In this document: positions 12,155 to 23,887 of the stretch, piece by piece
Numbering within the stretch: position 1 is the first letter of the stretch
Layout: each line of letters opens with the position of its first letter
DNA from: Rhynchospora pubera
Lineage: Eukaryota; Streptophyta; Magnoliopsida; Poales; Cyperaceae
Length of the DNA stretch: 64,000 nucleotides
Direction: 5' to 3'
Assembly: GCA_028095005.1 (NCBI GenBank)
Contig: CM051460.1
Coordinates: 284,620,238-284,684,237, forward strand
Made by a program: the position numbers and the translations under genes
The notes under the pieces: generated by a model
What the model was told of the DNA's origin: nothing
Database searches by the model: none
Seen by the model: the letters and a program-made list of their open reading frames with translations, nothing else

Positions 12155-15100
12155 ATGGAGAAGATTCCAGCTGCCTGTGCAATGGACTGGAGTATCGAGC
12201 TCGACAAAGCTCTCCGCTCCAAGCATCCTGGTATCATCTGTTACAAAGTCTCATTTTCTTACATAGATAGTGAATAACTGGACTGGGGTCATTTTAGGAG
12301 ATAGATAATAGTAATATAGGTGGACTGGTACCATGCAGTAAGTGTTATCACTGCAGCTACTGAAAAAACTACTTGAGTTGAATGTTTCTGCTTATTGAAA
12401 AAGAGGTGAGGTGGTTGCCTCAATTGTTTCAGAAAAAGAAAGAAAGAAAGAAAGAAAGAAAGATGATTAACACATTCCGTTGTATCTGTTTTCACCTGCT
12501 AGGTGGCCTATTCTGCATCCCTTTAATTGGCAATGCAACCTAATTTCGTCATTGTTTTTATATCTTCTTTCAGATTTGCAAAACATGGCTCTACAAAAGA
12601 TTGGCCCAAGACTTCAACAATTAAGCCTAGAATCCAACATCACAAAATCAATAGCCGACATTTATGATTTAGTTCCTGGAGAAGATAGAACTTTCATCAA
12701 CACCATTATTCTGCGCCTTTGCAACATATTTGAGAATGGTGATAACCAAACAAGGAGCCTCGTGCTCAAGGTTTTCCTCCTGGAGCTGAAACAACTAGAG
12801 GAAAAAGGCAAGGGATATAAGGGTATTCTCTCGAAAGAAAGGCTATCAAATTCTGACGAAATCCTTAAAAAGTTAAAATCAGTATTTCTTGCTGGTGGTT
12901 TTGAGGAGAAGGCATTGGCATTGCGAATGTTCGGTTGTATGTCAGATGTGGCGAAGGACAATTTTGAGATAAGAAATTTGGTGATTTCCAGTTTGGATTC
13001 CTCAGATGATAGAGAGGTAAATTTAGGTTTTATCTTTTTTTTTATGCATACTATTTAGGGTACAGATTGCTGTCATAGAAGTGAAATGTCACAATTTGGA
13101 GTTTAGCAGAATCAAAATTGGTTTGTCAGGACTTCATTGCACAGTCCAGGGTAAACTATTTCTTGTGCTTCCTTGGATATGTTGACCTCTTTTCTACTCA
13201 TCCCAAAAGAAGCTAATTTGATTTATTTCAAGGCTGCATCTTTCACGGGGACATGGTTGCATAGTTGGTCTAATTGATTCGAAGTTTATATAAGTGACAA
13301 TTAATTTTGTGCTTTTGATTTTATTGAATCTTGCTTTATTTTGACTTTTATTGGGTTAACTGTTTAATTTTTGGTTTAATATTTACTAATTGAATAAAAT
13401 ACCCAACTTACACTAGGTTGTTTTAATTTTTTTTTTTACTGTCGATACAGATTATGGCAGCCCTGATTGCTTGTAGTTGTTTTTCTCTTTTATCAGAGGA
13501 TTTTGCATGGATCTTTCTACGATTATTGCCTAATATTATTACTTCATTAAGAGCCTCTGCTGCTGTTGTTCTGACAGCTGTCCATGCTTTATCCAAAATT
13601 CGGTGCACATTTGGTGTTGCTACTGGAGCTTATGAGGTGCGTTACATGAAAGAAAAAAAAAAGAAACATATACTTATATAAAGTTAAATGTTCTAACTAA
13701 TCGAAAATGTAAATTCTTTTCTTCACTTTTGTTATTTGCTTATTGTTTCAAATCTAACAGTTAGTAATTGAGATATGTTTGCCACTTTCTGCTCCCAGAA
13801 TGCCCTTGCACTGAAATTTCTCTAAATTTTTTTTATGTTGTAGGTTGGTAAAGCTTTTGTTATGGATTTGCTGGAAGAGGATTTAAAGCCTGAGATTCTT
13901 TCTTCTCTGACAAAATTGGCTTCCAAGTTTTGCATTTTATCTTCGCAACTGGTCTGTTTTCCTTTACTATTGTACAATTAATTTTTAGGTTTGCTCCCTG
14001 GGGGTGGATTGCCTATCAGCCCAGGGTAAACCACATGCAAAATGTTAGTGACGTGTGAACCATGTACTGAATTTTTGTATACATGATTCACACATCAGGA
14101 ACCATTTTCTTTATGGTTTATCCTTGGGTGACAAATGAGTGACTGTTGCCAGGAAAAATAAGTATTGCCCTTAATTTTTAGTCATTTGCAAATTGCACCA
14201 GTGCCTTATTGTACTTACAAGTACTGCCAAAATATTTTGGATCTTCTTGCAGATAATAGTCTGCCTTAAGTTTATGTGGTAGGAACAATATTTTTCTTTA
14301 ACTCTATTTCTACTGCTGAGCTCTTATTTTAATGTGGGTGTGAATATTAGGTCTTGTGGATTTAAGAGTTGTTTTCTGCTCAGGTCTTAATTTAAAAAGT
14401 CAGTGATAGTTTACTAACTTCTTTCACCCTTTGATCATTTCACTTTCATGTCGGTTTCAAGAGTGGTATTGTTTCTCATGAACAACGATCTGTTATTGCT
14501 AGTGAAAACATCATAATTAGTTGGATGGTCGATAAATCCTGCAATTGAAAAATGAAATTGTCTGTTGTGTTCAGTCAAACCTTACTCTTGTTCTCTTTCA
14601 CTTTTCTATTTATTTTATTGGTATTTCCATATTATCTCTCTGTTAATACTTGGGTTTGAATAACTATACTTTGTAACATTTGACTTTTTCAGGTTAAGTT
14701 GCTTTTAGAGGTTCTGAGGCAAGAATCATCACCTCCCATGAAAGAAAGATCAGTAAAGTGCTTGTACTTTTTGTTCAGTAGAGATGCATCCCATCTTACT
14801 GCCGGAATAGATGATTTAGCCGTACTAGTACGTGTTACTGAGGATGTTGATTTGCCATTAAGATATCAATGTGGAGCTCTAAGAATAATACGCAAGGTGG
14901 GTTTCTCATTGCAATTGTTTATGGTTTAAATTTTATGACCCAATTGTGCTCAATTAAACCACAACTTACCATCTAGCCAATGTGAGAAAATCCCTGTTAT
15001 AGGCTTTAAATTAGTCAATTTTAGCCAAACTGCTAATGTTTTGTTCTGTCTTGATGCAACTTCCTTGATGAGATAAACATATGAAAATTAGGTTTCAGGT

Positions 15101-17698
15101 ATGTTATTTCATGGTGATTAACAGGTTTGTCCTTACTGCTTAGTACTGAGCCAGATTGTCGCAGTATGAACATTCCTTCATTTTTAGTTATCACCTCTCC
15201 TTTACCCATGCAATAACTAGAAATTGTTATGCTTTTGCAGCTAATTCACAATTCAATAGCAAATGGAACATGTATAGAAAAATCAGATCTATTGAAACTT
15301 ATGCAAGTCTTAGAAAGTATATCTCATTCTCCTGAAAAAGAGAAGCAAATGCTCTCTCTTCAAATTCTCGTTGATATTGCTTGCAAATACCAAAATAAAA
15401 TTGCAAGTGGAAACAAAAGTGAACTGGCAATGTTTGATGATCGTGTGAATACAATACTCTTTGATCAGATCATGTCACTGACTAAGATGTTGAGTGATGC
15501 AAGTGAAGAACTAACTGAAAAGGATTCCACAGTATTTAAAACTTTATTGGGGTTTAGTTTGCAAATAGCCAAGGATAACCCTTCTGCTGGACTTTTTGCA
15601 TTTGAAAAGTCCCTATCACTAATAGAAGTTCTCAATAAGAGCAGCACAAACACTGGGAGAAATCTTCTTTCATGCATATTTAGGTTCTTGAACATTTCTC
15701 TCTCCAGAATTTTAGAGAACAGAGGTGTCAATCTGGATCTTTATCCTAAGTTGAGAACTATGGTTGAAATCATCCAACACAATTCATATGAAAGATTTTG
15801 CTTACATATAAATGTTTGCAAAACAAATCATGGCAACAGTTTTGAGCCTGCAAACCATAAATTGAGGATTTGCACAGAAATTAAGGTACTGAGACTTGTT
15901 AAGAAGATAATTGAGAAGGGCAATTATTGGGATGCTTATAAAATAGGGATTTACTCTCTTTGTGAAGGCCTCTGGTTTTGTTCTGCCTTTGTATTCAAAA
16001 AGTTGTTTGGGGTTTTGAAATCCAATGTGCACAATTCTTGGTGTCAATTCCTTCTACTATTTTCTGCAAGTGAAACTGAAATCAGGCTTCTCTATTTTCC
16101 TAAACCTGGTTTATTGTTGGTTCAGGAGCTGAACAAAGAAGTCGACTTTTCAGCCGATGATTTTGTTTGTTGTGAAGCTATGGATAATGACGATGAAAAT
16201 ATCAATTTTAATGTTGATTTGCATAGTTTTGAAGGGAAACTTTCTAGGGTTTGTGATATGTTACAATCAGCGGAACAAATTTTGATGTCAAATGTTGTTT
16301 TCTATTTCCAAAGGTGGTTTGTAAGCCTTAGAAGGAGATTTCTCGAGACAGTAATTGAACTGATCAGAGCCATTAACAAAAGTGAAATTGGAAATGGAAA
16401 TCTGAAAGATTTTTTACTTGATCTGTTTAGCTGTACCTTGAAATTGACCCAATTGGCTAAGGAGTATGACCTAATTTCCATTTCATCTCCAAAAGCCGAC
16501 TCCAAAAGTCTTCGAACAATTTCCAGTCTTGCCCTTATCTGTTCTCTACTGGCATTTTGCACTGGAATTTTTATTGCATTTTTAAACCAGATGGATGGCA
16601 TCCATTTTTCGATTACTCCATTTATAGAAGACTTATATGGAAGGTTGCACGCTTTAGGCATCGAGGCAGCACCTTACTTGAGGCAGCTTTTGCCTCCAGA
16701 TTCAGAAGTAATGGGATTTCTAGGTTTATTTCAACCAAGAAAAGATGAAGGGCATTTTGGTACTTTCCATAGCGATTGTCGGTCTCTTTATGAGTTTGCA
16801 CTATCTGGTATAAATAGGTTAAGAGACAGTTTTGCTAAAGAGTCAGTTAAAGAGGCTGACAGTTTAACTTCTCTAAAGAAAGGAGTTGAGTTCTTGTCTG
16901 AGGTTCTACTCAATTGCATTGGGCTCAATTTGAGAATTCCAAAATACTTTTTCAAAATAAGGTATGGCATTTCCTTTTTGTGATTAGTATGGAGTATTTT
17001 ACTGCCTTTTTCTCGTGTATTTTTGCTATGGGAGATGGAATTGTTTATACTTGTTATCTTGTTGCAATTATGATCCCCAATTATTGTAAGCAAAATAGTT
17101 AGCTTGCTCTAAAATATAGAAAGAAATCTTTTTTATTAAATTATCCATTTAATTCCCTCAATAATTTAGAATTTTCTGTTACAGGCCTTCTAATGGAGCA
17201 GTGCTGTTCATGTTTGATTCGGGTCTGCAAAATAATGAAATATCAATCTTGCCCGGATCCCATCTATCTCTAAACCTTTGCATCCAGTTAAAAAATGTTG
17301 CCGACGATATCCTGTCTAATATAAAAGAAGTACACTGCATTATTTCAGCTACTCCATCTAAGACATGTTCGTCCGAAAGTACCATAAATTTCAATCCCTC
17401 CATCACCCAGGAAATGGTAGAATTGAATAACAGGCTTTTGCAATACGCGAAGAATGTTTCTCGAGGATTTGAATCAGTAAATACTGACGAAGATGATGAT
17501 GGTTTGGTGAAAAGCTGCGTGTCTTTTGCAATCAATGGAAGAGGTCAAGGGTTTGGATCTTGTTTACTGGATGTTTCCAAGTTTGCCAAAGGTTTGTATC
17601 AGATTAAGTGGCACAGTTGTTTTGTTGATGAGAAAGGGCTTTATTGGAGCTTGTTGCCATTGAATGCTGGTGTTGTATTTAGCATTAAGGAAGACTGA
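12155..17698 (+). CDS. INTS7: Integrator complex subunit 7 homologue (EMB1895-like)
   Basis: INTS7 is a scaffold subunit of the nuclear Integrator complex, which cleaves snRNA and other RNA polymerase II transcripts; from memory the Arabidopsis homologue is essential for embryos. Coding exons are 12155-12230, 12574-13016, 13451-13636, 13844-13951, 14693-14896, 15241-16961 and 17185-17698. All introns are GT..AG and the phases join without a break, giving 1083 aa against roughly 1130 for the Arabidopsis protein as I recall it. The N-terminus MEKIPAACAMDWSIELDKAL is the family signature. The stretch LVPGEDRTFINTIILRL and ARM/HEAT-like helices follow (about residues 50-350), then a long helical body and a C-terminal beta-rich domain (SISL-LPGSHLSLNLCIQL-type, from about 910). 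Exon 1 is only 76 bp, and the gene starts just after a decayed copy of its own 5' end. A small foldback sits in the intron near 14010-14150. Confidence 0.88.
12431..12462 (+). repeat. (AAAG)n microsatellite in INTS7 intron 1
   Basis: About seven AAAG units. Confidence 0.75.
14005..14150. mobile_element. small foldback in an INTS7 intron, probable MITE
   Basis: CCCAGGGTAAACCACATG near the left is mirrored by ATGGTTTATCCTTGGGTG on the right, and GTGTGAACCATGTAC by GTATACATGATTCACAC in the middle. The whole segment can form an imperfect hairpin. Ends are approximate. Confidence 0.5.
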
Positions 17699-18722
17699 AC
17701 AAAAATTCGTAAATTGCTAATTAGCCTTCCTTTAATGAAGTTAGTGATTTTCTATTTTTGATAATTGGTGCATGAGCTTTTTAGATTCTTATTTATCTTG
17801 TTTTAAATTTTAATAAGATACATAAATGGATGTAGACATGTAGCCTATCGGCTGAACCAAGGTGAGATCCCTTACAGTTTTGTATGTGCTACTGCAGCCT
17901 CAGCCATTTGATTTATCTTGTGTTTGTTGATTAAAATGATTCGCCGATTGGACGGCTGAGGGTTGCGGTGTACAGCTTAATTGGATGTTATGGATCTTAA
18001 GTAAACAAATATCCATGTGCTATTTGTACGAATCACATGGGTTTGGATGTTAGATTCGATAATACGCGAACGATAATTAGTTTAGTATCCATTACTATTT
18101 ACTACCTGTTATGTTATTTCTTAAAAAAAAACTCCAACTAGCAATTGGTGAAATGAAATATAGCGTGCTTGAAACATGTCTCATGCTATTGTCTCTTTTT
18201 TTTTATTCCTTTAATTGATTTATCATCATTTGTTTTAAATGGACCTCAGATGACTTGCAGATATTTACCTATAGTAAACTCGGATTTTTGTAATTATTGT
18301 TCCAAACGTCTATCTAAAAATGAACTCATTGATCGATCCATTGACGTTATTTAGGAATTAGGATAATTGTCTTATGAGTTATGACGTCAGTAAATTTAAT
18401 TCAATCCATACATTTTTAGATTGCGTGATTCAAACTATAGAAAAAAAGAAAAAGAAAAAGAAAGTACCACATCCGAACAATCAATCCCAGAAAAACGGCC
18501 AAAACGAAGGCATTAAACTAAATCATAATATATGTACGAAAAAAGGGTTTAAGCTGAACAACCATGATATGTTTATGTATCAAATTTTCGTCATAATTGT
18601 CTACAACTTATTTAAATGGTTCCAAGCGAAGTTAAAAGTTGATAAATTCTTAAATGAATCACTTTTGTCGTTTACTGTTGTATCGAATAGGTTAAAAAGT
18701 TACATTGACAAATAAATGCATA
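17699..18722. other. INTS7 3' flank and intergenic
   Basis: AT-rich; the first 150-250 bp are the likely 3'UTR. The reading frame at 18374-18715 is Lys-rich low-complexity sequence and I do not support it as a gene. Confidence 0.4.
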
Positions 18723-18731
18723 ATAAACTAA

Positions 18732-19030
18732 GGAAATTGATTACTATCATCTGCAGTTTTGTCATCCCTGCCATCGCTAAATATAAAGTGAACATATACA
18801 GCAAATAAAGTGAACATATGGACGATCTAAGTGAACACATACAAACAAATAAGTTCAATGAAAATAAGTTGAATATGCATGTAAACTTCTAAACAAGTGA
18901 TGACAACACTTATTTGTTTGTAAGTGTTCACTTAGATCGTCTATATGTTCATCTTGTTTGCTGTATATGTTCACTTTGTATTTAGCGATGGCAGAGATGG
19001 CAAAACTGCAAATGGCAGTTATCATTCCTG
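18732..19030. mobile_element. MULE-type MITE with long TIRs
   Basis: 299-bp element with inverted repeats more than 100 bp long. The left arm starts GGAAATTGATTACTATCATC and the right arm ends in its diverged complement. A perfect 9-bp target duplication ATAAACTAA flanks it (18723-18731 and 19031-19039), as for Mutator-like elements. The arms contain AGTGAACATAT repeats. A transcript would form a long hairpin. Confidence 0.85.
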
Positions 19031-19181
19031 ATAAACTAACAAGTCTATTTGAACGATTTCAATCCATCATTTAAAATCAGCTTAATAGATTTTAAATTTA
19101 AACTTACAAACAACATTTGAATTATTGGGAGGTTTTAGCATCGGTAATACGGAAGTTGGAACTACTAGACAGCGTCGCTCC

Positions 19182-19354
19182 GGGAATTGCTTCCTACACT
19201 CCTCAGTTTTTTAGATCCACACCATTTTAGACGAAAATATCCCTCGAATTCTTTCATTTTACATCTCTCACTTCACATCCAGATGGTAATATGAGGGGTA
19301 TTTTCGTCTAAAAGAGTGAATCTCCAAAAATTAGGAGTGTAGGAAGCAATTCCC
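19182..19354. mobile_element. short MITE with 9-bp imperfect TSD
   Basis: 173-bp element with inverted ends GGGAATTGCTTCCTACACTC and its complement, and inner inverted repeat TTTTAGACGAAAATA. Flanks CGTCGCTCC and CGTCCCTCC differ at one base and are a likely 9-bp target duplication. Confidence 0.7.
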
Positions 19355-19638
19355 CGTCCCTCCATATAGGTATCCGATTGGAGCACCGCGTACGGTCATG
19401 ATCCTGGTTCATATGAAATTTTCTTTGTTACAGGAGTTATAAGTAAAGTGGCACATTGCCATTGTACTTGTATAGATCCCGATCCGGATACAGTACCTGC
19501 TCCAATTTTTTAACATTTTTCTGAGAAGACGACATTACAATTTTTCATTTCTTTAATTCAAATGGATAATGTTTTTCTTCTACAACATTTCAATCACCTG
19601 GAAACCCTACAAGTACATAAATCTTATTTGTGCTTATA

Positions 19639-19643
19639 ATACA
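19639..19643 (+). repeat. 5' target site duplication (ATACA) of the Athila/Tat-type element
   Basis: ATACA directly precedes the 5' LTR and recurs at 25650-25654 after the 3' LTR. Confidence 0.85.
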
Positions 19644-19933
19644 TGATGAGAGGATTTTATACTTATATTTTGGTAGAATTTTGTCTCAAAACTAAACCAA
19701 TTTGACTTGAGTTAGATTAATTAGGGTTATTTTAATTAGGATTTGTGTCAAGAATGAGTTACTACCATAATTCCTACTTTAATGCAGATTTTGGACAAAA
19801 ACATGACTTGGATGAATCATTAAAGATGTAGAGCTTGTTGTAAGCTTTCCAACGGTTCTTGAATCACCTCAATCGGAATCCGGATGAAGGAGATATGGGC
19901 AAAATACTGTCAGGACGCAGTGCTGAAATTTCT

Positions 19934-20048
19934 GGAACGGACCGTTCCAAATTAGAACGGTCCGCCCCAGCCGAAACTGCCGAAAACAGCAGGATTGCCC
20001 GTTCTAGATGATTGGGACGACCCGTCCCATATTAGAACGGTCCGCCCC
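19934..20048. promoter_or_regulatory. two pairs of GGAACGG(A/T)CCGTTCC-type palindromes, upstream of the LTR TATA
   Basis: Pair 1: perfect GGAACGGACCGTTCC at 19934-19948 and the half-degenerate AGAACGGTCCGCCCC at 19954-19968. Pair 2: GGGACGACCCGTCCC at 20014-20028 and AGAACGGTCCGCCCC at 20034-20048. Starts are 20 bp apart in both. The same positions recur in the 3' LTR at +4244. Corresponding places in the related solo LTR hold AATTCGG(A/T)CCGAATT. Confidence 0.78.
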
Positions 20049-20190
20049 AACAGAAACCGCCAGAACTTCCAGAAATAGTCCAGAGTTGCCAAATTTAGAG
20101 TTCTATTATGTCATGGCGGTTCTAATCTATCTCTGGCACTTCCAGAACGTGTCTTCTGCTATTTCCATCATCTCTACACATTTCTAATGC

Positions 20191-20199
20191 CTATTTAAA
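20191..20199 (+). promoter_or_regulatory. candidate LTR TATA box
   Basis: CTATTTAAA about 145 bp downstream of the paired palindromes. The same string in the 3' LTR lies near 24435. Confidence 0.5.
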
Positions 20200-20969
20200 C
20201 ATAGTTTGAGGGGATTTTTGAGATATACAAGAGAGAAGTTCAATTCCAGATCCAAGTTAGGGTTAGATATAGTTCTATTTGAGAGAAAAGTCTCAGGTCA
20301 AGATCGTGGCAGCGCCGAATCGACTGGTTTGTGGCAGAAACAAGGCGTTTCGATAGAAGACTTCGACCTACAAGAGAAAGCCAGGACATATTGGGTTTTA
20401 TTCTTCCTTTATTTTCTATTTCTCTTTGTTTTGCATGATGTCTTTTAGTTGTTGAGTTGATTGTTCTAGGGCTATGGTTGTAAACCTTTCTACTTAGTTG
20501 CTTGTTTTGTTTGAATATTTGTTTATTTGCTAAGTTAAGTTGCGTTTATGATTTCTGCAATTTTATTCTATCTTTTTGTTGCAATTTGTTACTGTTTGAA
20601 TCTGATTATTGCGTTAAACAAAGGCCTAGTTTAATTGTCAAAGTAAAGTCAATCTGCAATAACAAGCAAACACTTAGATCAATTAGGTAGGCGATATCCG
20701 AAAGGATTTAACCAAACTTCAAGTAATTAGAAGTTTTACTCAACAAACCGAGAGGTTGAGAGTTTACCAAGACCCAGAAATCAATTAGAAACACCTAAAC
20801 CAAGAAACGAGAGTTGAAATTTAGGAATTTTTAGGATTTATCAAACAGAACCCCACAACTTGACCTGAACGAGAGTTAGAGCGCAAGTCTGTAAGTTAGG
20901 TTTGGTCCAATTCACGTAAAAACACTCAGCAAATAACTAAGTAGGATGACAAAACAAGTATCAACCATT

Positions 20970-21091
20970 GGAACGGACCGTTCCAAGGTCAGAACGGACC
21001 ACCCGAGAGGGGGCGTCTGACCTAGAACGGCGAGTTCCAATCGTTGACAGGGCCAGGACGGTCCGTTCCAACCATTAGAACGGTTCGTTCC
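20970..21091. promoter_or_regulatory. downstream palindrome cluster in the LTR
   Basis: Perfect GGAACGGACCGTTCC at 20970-20984 with AGAACGGACCACCCG at 20991-21005 (21 bp on); a single AGAACGGCGAGTTCC at 21024-21038; and AGGACGGTCCGTTCC at 21055-21069 with AGAACGGTTCGTTCC at 21077-21091 (22 bp on). The cluster lies in the probably transcribed part of the LTR. Confidence 0.7.
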
Positions 21092-21384
21092 AACTTTGAC
21101 AGAGGTAGAATCGTTTGGAATCAGAAATCCTAGAATTATTTGACCTGCTGATTTTCTCTTGTTTAGTTCTTGCTTTAGTCTTAATATTAGATCTAGGATT
21201 TGTATTCACCTTCAACCTTTAATCCACAAAAGAAAGTTGAACTCGTCTAGCTAGTTTAGTAAAGTAAAATACCGATATTCCAACACCGTCCCTGTGGATT
21301 CGACCCTCGAGCTGTTCTGCAAACGATTAGATCGGTAAACGAGGTTTATTTATTTTGAGACTTGGTTCTACACCCGATCAAAAT

Positions 21385-21402
21385 TGGCGCCGTTGCCGGG
21401 GA
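21385..21402 (+). other. primer binding site, tRNA-Asp
   Basis: TGGCGCCGTTGCCGGGGA lies 4 bp after the 5' LTR end and is complementary to the 3' end (including CCA) of plant tRNA-Asp. Confidence 0.85.
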
Positions 21403-21519
21403 CGGTTTGCTAGAATATTGGTATTTTGTTTTAATAGATTAGTCTTGACACACTTGTATCCTTGTATCTTATTTATTTTATCTTATCTTTAAAAAAAATT
21501 AAAAATATTCTCTATCACC

Positions 21520-21807
21520 ATGTTTTGTTCTTTTCAGGAATTCGAACAAGGTGATGCAAAGAAGATCATCGCATCCGACAAAATAAACGAAGAGTTCACC
21601 AAAGAATTGAGCAATCCATCAAGAAGGTGCTTGAAAAAAACTGATGTGATGGAAGACAACAAATTGCAAATCAAGTATCACATCATCATCGAGCCAACAA
21701 AGATGACATCCAAAGAAGAACACGTCAAGCATGTTTCAAGGCAGCCGCTCAATCACTTTTGGGAGAATTATGATGCGCTGAGAGGGAGAAAAGTGAAGAT
21801 AAGATGA
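21520..21807 (+). CDS. 95-aa frame inside the LARD, no recognised domain
   Basis: ATG-initiated frame just after the primer site, rich in Lys/Glu. I see no gag zinc knuckle or enzymatic motif. It could be a remnant of the start of gag or of another element ORF. A second frame (21962-22255) also shows no domain. Both may be non-coding. Confidence 0.3.
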   Translation: MFCSFQEFEQGDAKKIIASDKINEEFTKELSNPSRRCLKKTDVMEDNKLQIKYHIIIEPTKMTSKEEHVKHVSRQPLNHFWENYDALRGRKVKIR

Positions 21808-22218
21808 GCAAATACAAGGTGGTCAAGCTTGTGACCTAAAACAAGCGCTTCTTGGGAGGCAACCCAAGTCCAAAAATTTCAGCTTCTTTCATTAGTTTAG
21901 TTTAGTTTAGATTTAGTTAGTTATAACTCATTAATCTTTGTTGATTGGTTTCAGATTTTAGATGAGAATACAAGCTTTTGGAAGCACAATGTTCGAGTCC
22001 TGCAAAGGTCAAAAAGGTCAAATGAACTTCAGCGCAACATCACAACTCATGGAAGAAAAATGCCGGTTGATGAAAAGCCGTACCATATGCAAAAGCTCAA
22101 GCTTGGGGGAATACACCGTGAAGGAGCATATGAATTGTCTCAACCCAACAAGTCTTAACACAGCGGAGAAACCATCTCGTTCCATACCCAAACCAAACCA
22201 TTCACCTCAACCTAACCC

Positions 22219-22254
22219 CAAACGGTCTGTTCCAACACTCAAACGAACCGTTTG
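22219..22254. promoter_or_regulatory. palindrome pair in the LARD internal region
   Basis: CAAACGGTCTGTTCC (22219-22233) and CAAACGAACCGTTTG (22240-22254) are diverged members of the LTR palindrome family, 21 bp start to start. They sit 3' of the former coding part, as the second array does in the Copia element. Confidence 0.55.
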
Positions 22255-22259
22255 ACATT

Positions 22260-23877
22260 CAGCTGAGACCTAACCTAATCCACTCCAATGGCTAGCTTTC
22301 GAGTTTTCATTGGTTAGTCGACGAATCAAAAATTTTTGCTCAACTTAGTCATTACCAAAACTTCACCTAAACCCTAACCCAAGGGTAACATCACACCAAC
22401 CCCTATGTGATTTGTACCCTCAAACCAAACCACCCAACTCCACTACTTGCAAGACACACCTTCTCCAATGAGACGAACCTAAAGGCACCTTGAAGGGCAT
22501 TGACATATCAAAGCAAGCAAGGCTTATGTTGCTCGACTCAACCCTTCACAACCTCGACATTGATTTGATGAGTTTTTCTTTTTCTTTCTCTCTTTTAAGT
22601 TTTGTTTTCATTGCATTGAGGACAATGTAAAGTTTTAAGTTTGGGGGAGAGAATAGAAATTTGTATCTATGATTTGCATCATGGCATTTAGGCTTATTAA
22701 TTTGCATTCATATAGAATTTGCATTATAACTTCATATAGTTTGCATTTAGATAAGTTATGAAGATGCTTAACAAGTTCTAATATCGTGAATTGAATGAAA
22801 TATTTGGGGAGTTTCAGAAATTTTTTTTATTTGAATTGTGGGTCATCTAATTGATCGACTAGCCCCTGTGACCTTAGGAAAGGAGTAGGTATTGTATCAT
22901 AATCTATCTTGATTGAGACTTAAATTTGATGATTAGATAAGTAGTATAAATGACTTGACCAATTAGAAATCGGTAAACCAAGACAACCACCAATTGAATT
23001 AGTTTCCAAACTTTGTCAAGATCGATTCTACCGACCCAAATGCATGTCAACTAATGAAATAAACACTAAGTCTAGAGTCAACCAACCGCTGTTTTTAAAA
23101 TAAATAAAATTCGAAGATGTAAATACACATCCTTTGTAAATAAGGAGAAACACATGCAAAAATCCAAAAGGGGAACTAAAAAGCGGTGCTTTGCCATGGA
23201 CATTGCGGGAAGCTATAGGTTATTGTGGATAGAAAAACCTCCATAAATCATGGGTAAGAAACAGAAAAGCTCATGATAAAAAAAAAGAAAAAAAAATGAG
23301 GAAAACCTCATAAAACGAAAAAAATCCACACTAATCTGGCTGACCTCTCCACCGCGGGAAAAACGTCCTAAGCCCCGGGACAAACCTTAAAAGTGTCAAC
23401 CCAAAAACTTTGGAATAGAATGGGTGAGGAGTTGTACCCCTTTTTTCACCTCACTTTAGTTCGACTTCCAATGCGTTTTCGAAAATTAATAAAGCTGTTA
23501 AAGTATTCAAAGACTTCGTTGTGAAATAAATTGGAATGACATGTTATTTGTGTTGGTAGGATGTGATCCCGAATCTCTTTGCCAAGTCAATTGTCAAACT
23601 TTGAAAATCAACAAATTTAGGAATTGAACAAGATAAATTATGGGCAATAGTTACAAGCATCCTAAGTATTTCACCCGTGGGGTAAGCGTGGGTCATTTGA
23701 GACAACTCAATTCCGTTAGAAAAAATTTTTAAATTGTCTAAATGATTCAATCAAATCACGATATTGTTGCATGTTAAAATTCTTCACAACTTGTAAGCCT
23801 CAAGACATTGTTTTAGTTTAGAGCCAAACCATTCTTCTAAGATAAATATTTGCTTGGGGACAAGCAATGTTTAAGCT
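22260..23877 (+). other. LARD internal 3' region
   Basis: Non-coding. Contains the purine-rich TTTGGGGGAGAG near 22640, an A-rich stretch near 23275-23325, and sequence typical of the 3' end of Athila/Tat elements. Confidence 0.5.
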
Positions 23878-23887
23878 TGGGGGAATT
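23877..23887 (+). other. polypurine tract
   Basis: TTGGGGGAATT directly before the TGATGAG start of the 3' LTR; expected plus-strand primer. Confidence 0.7.

Larger units (their letters stand above)
19644..21380 (+). repeat. 5' LTR (1737 bp) of the Athila/Tat-type element
   Basis: Starts TGATGAGAGG and ends ACACCCGATCA. A candidate TATA (CTATTTAAA) is at 20191-20199. The 80-codon and 62-codon frames within it recur in the 3' LTR and are not genes. Confidence 0.88.

Noticed and set aside
18374..18715. 113-aa Lys-rich frame
   Set aside because: Low-complexity AT-rich sequence, no domain, no gene-like context.
20206..20690. 80-aa and 62-aa frames, nearly identical at 24450-24934
   Set aside because: They are LTR sequence present in both LTRs of the LARD.
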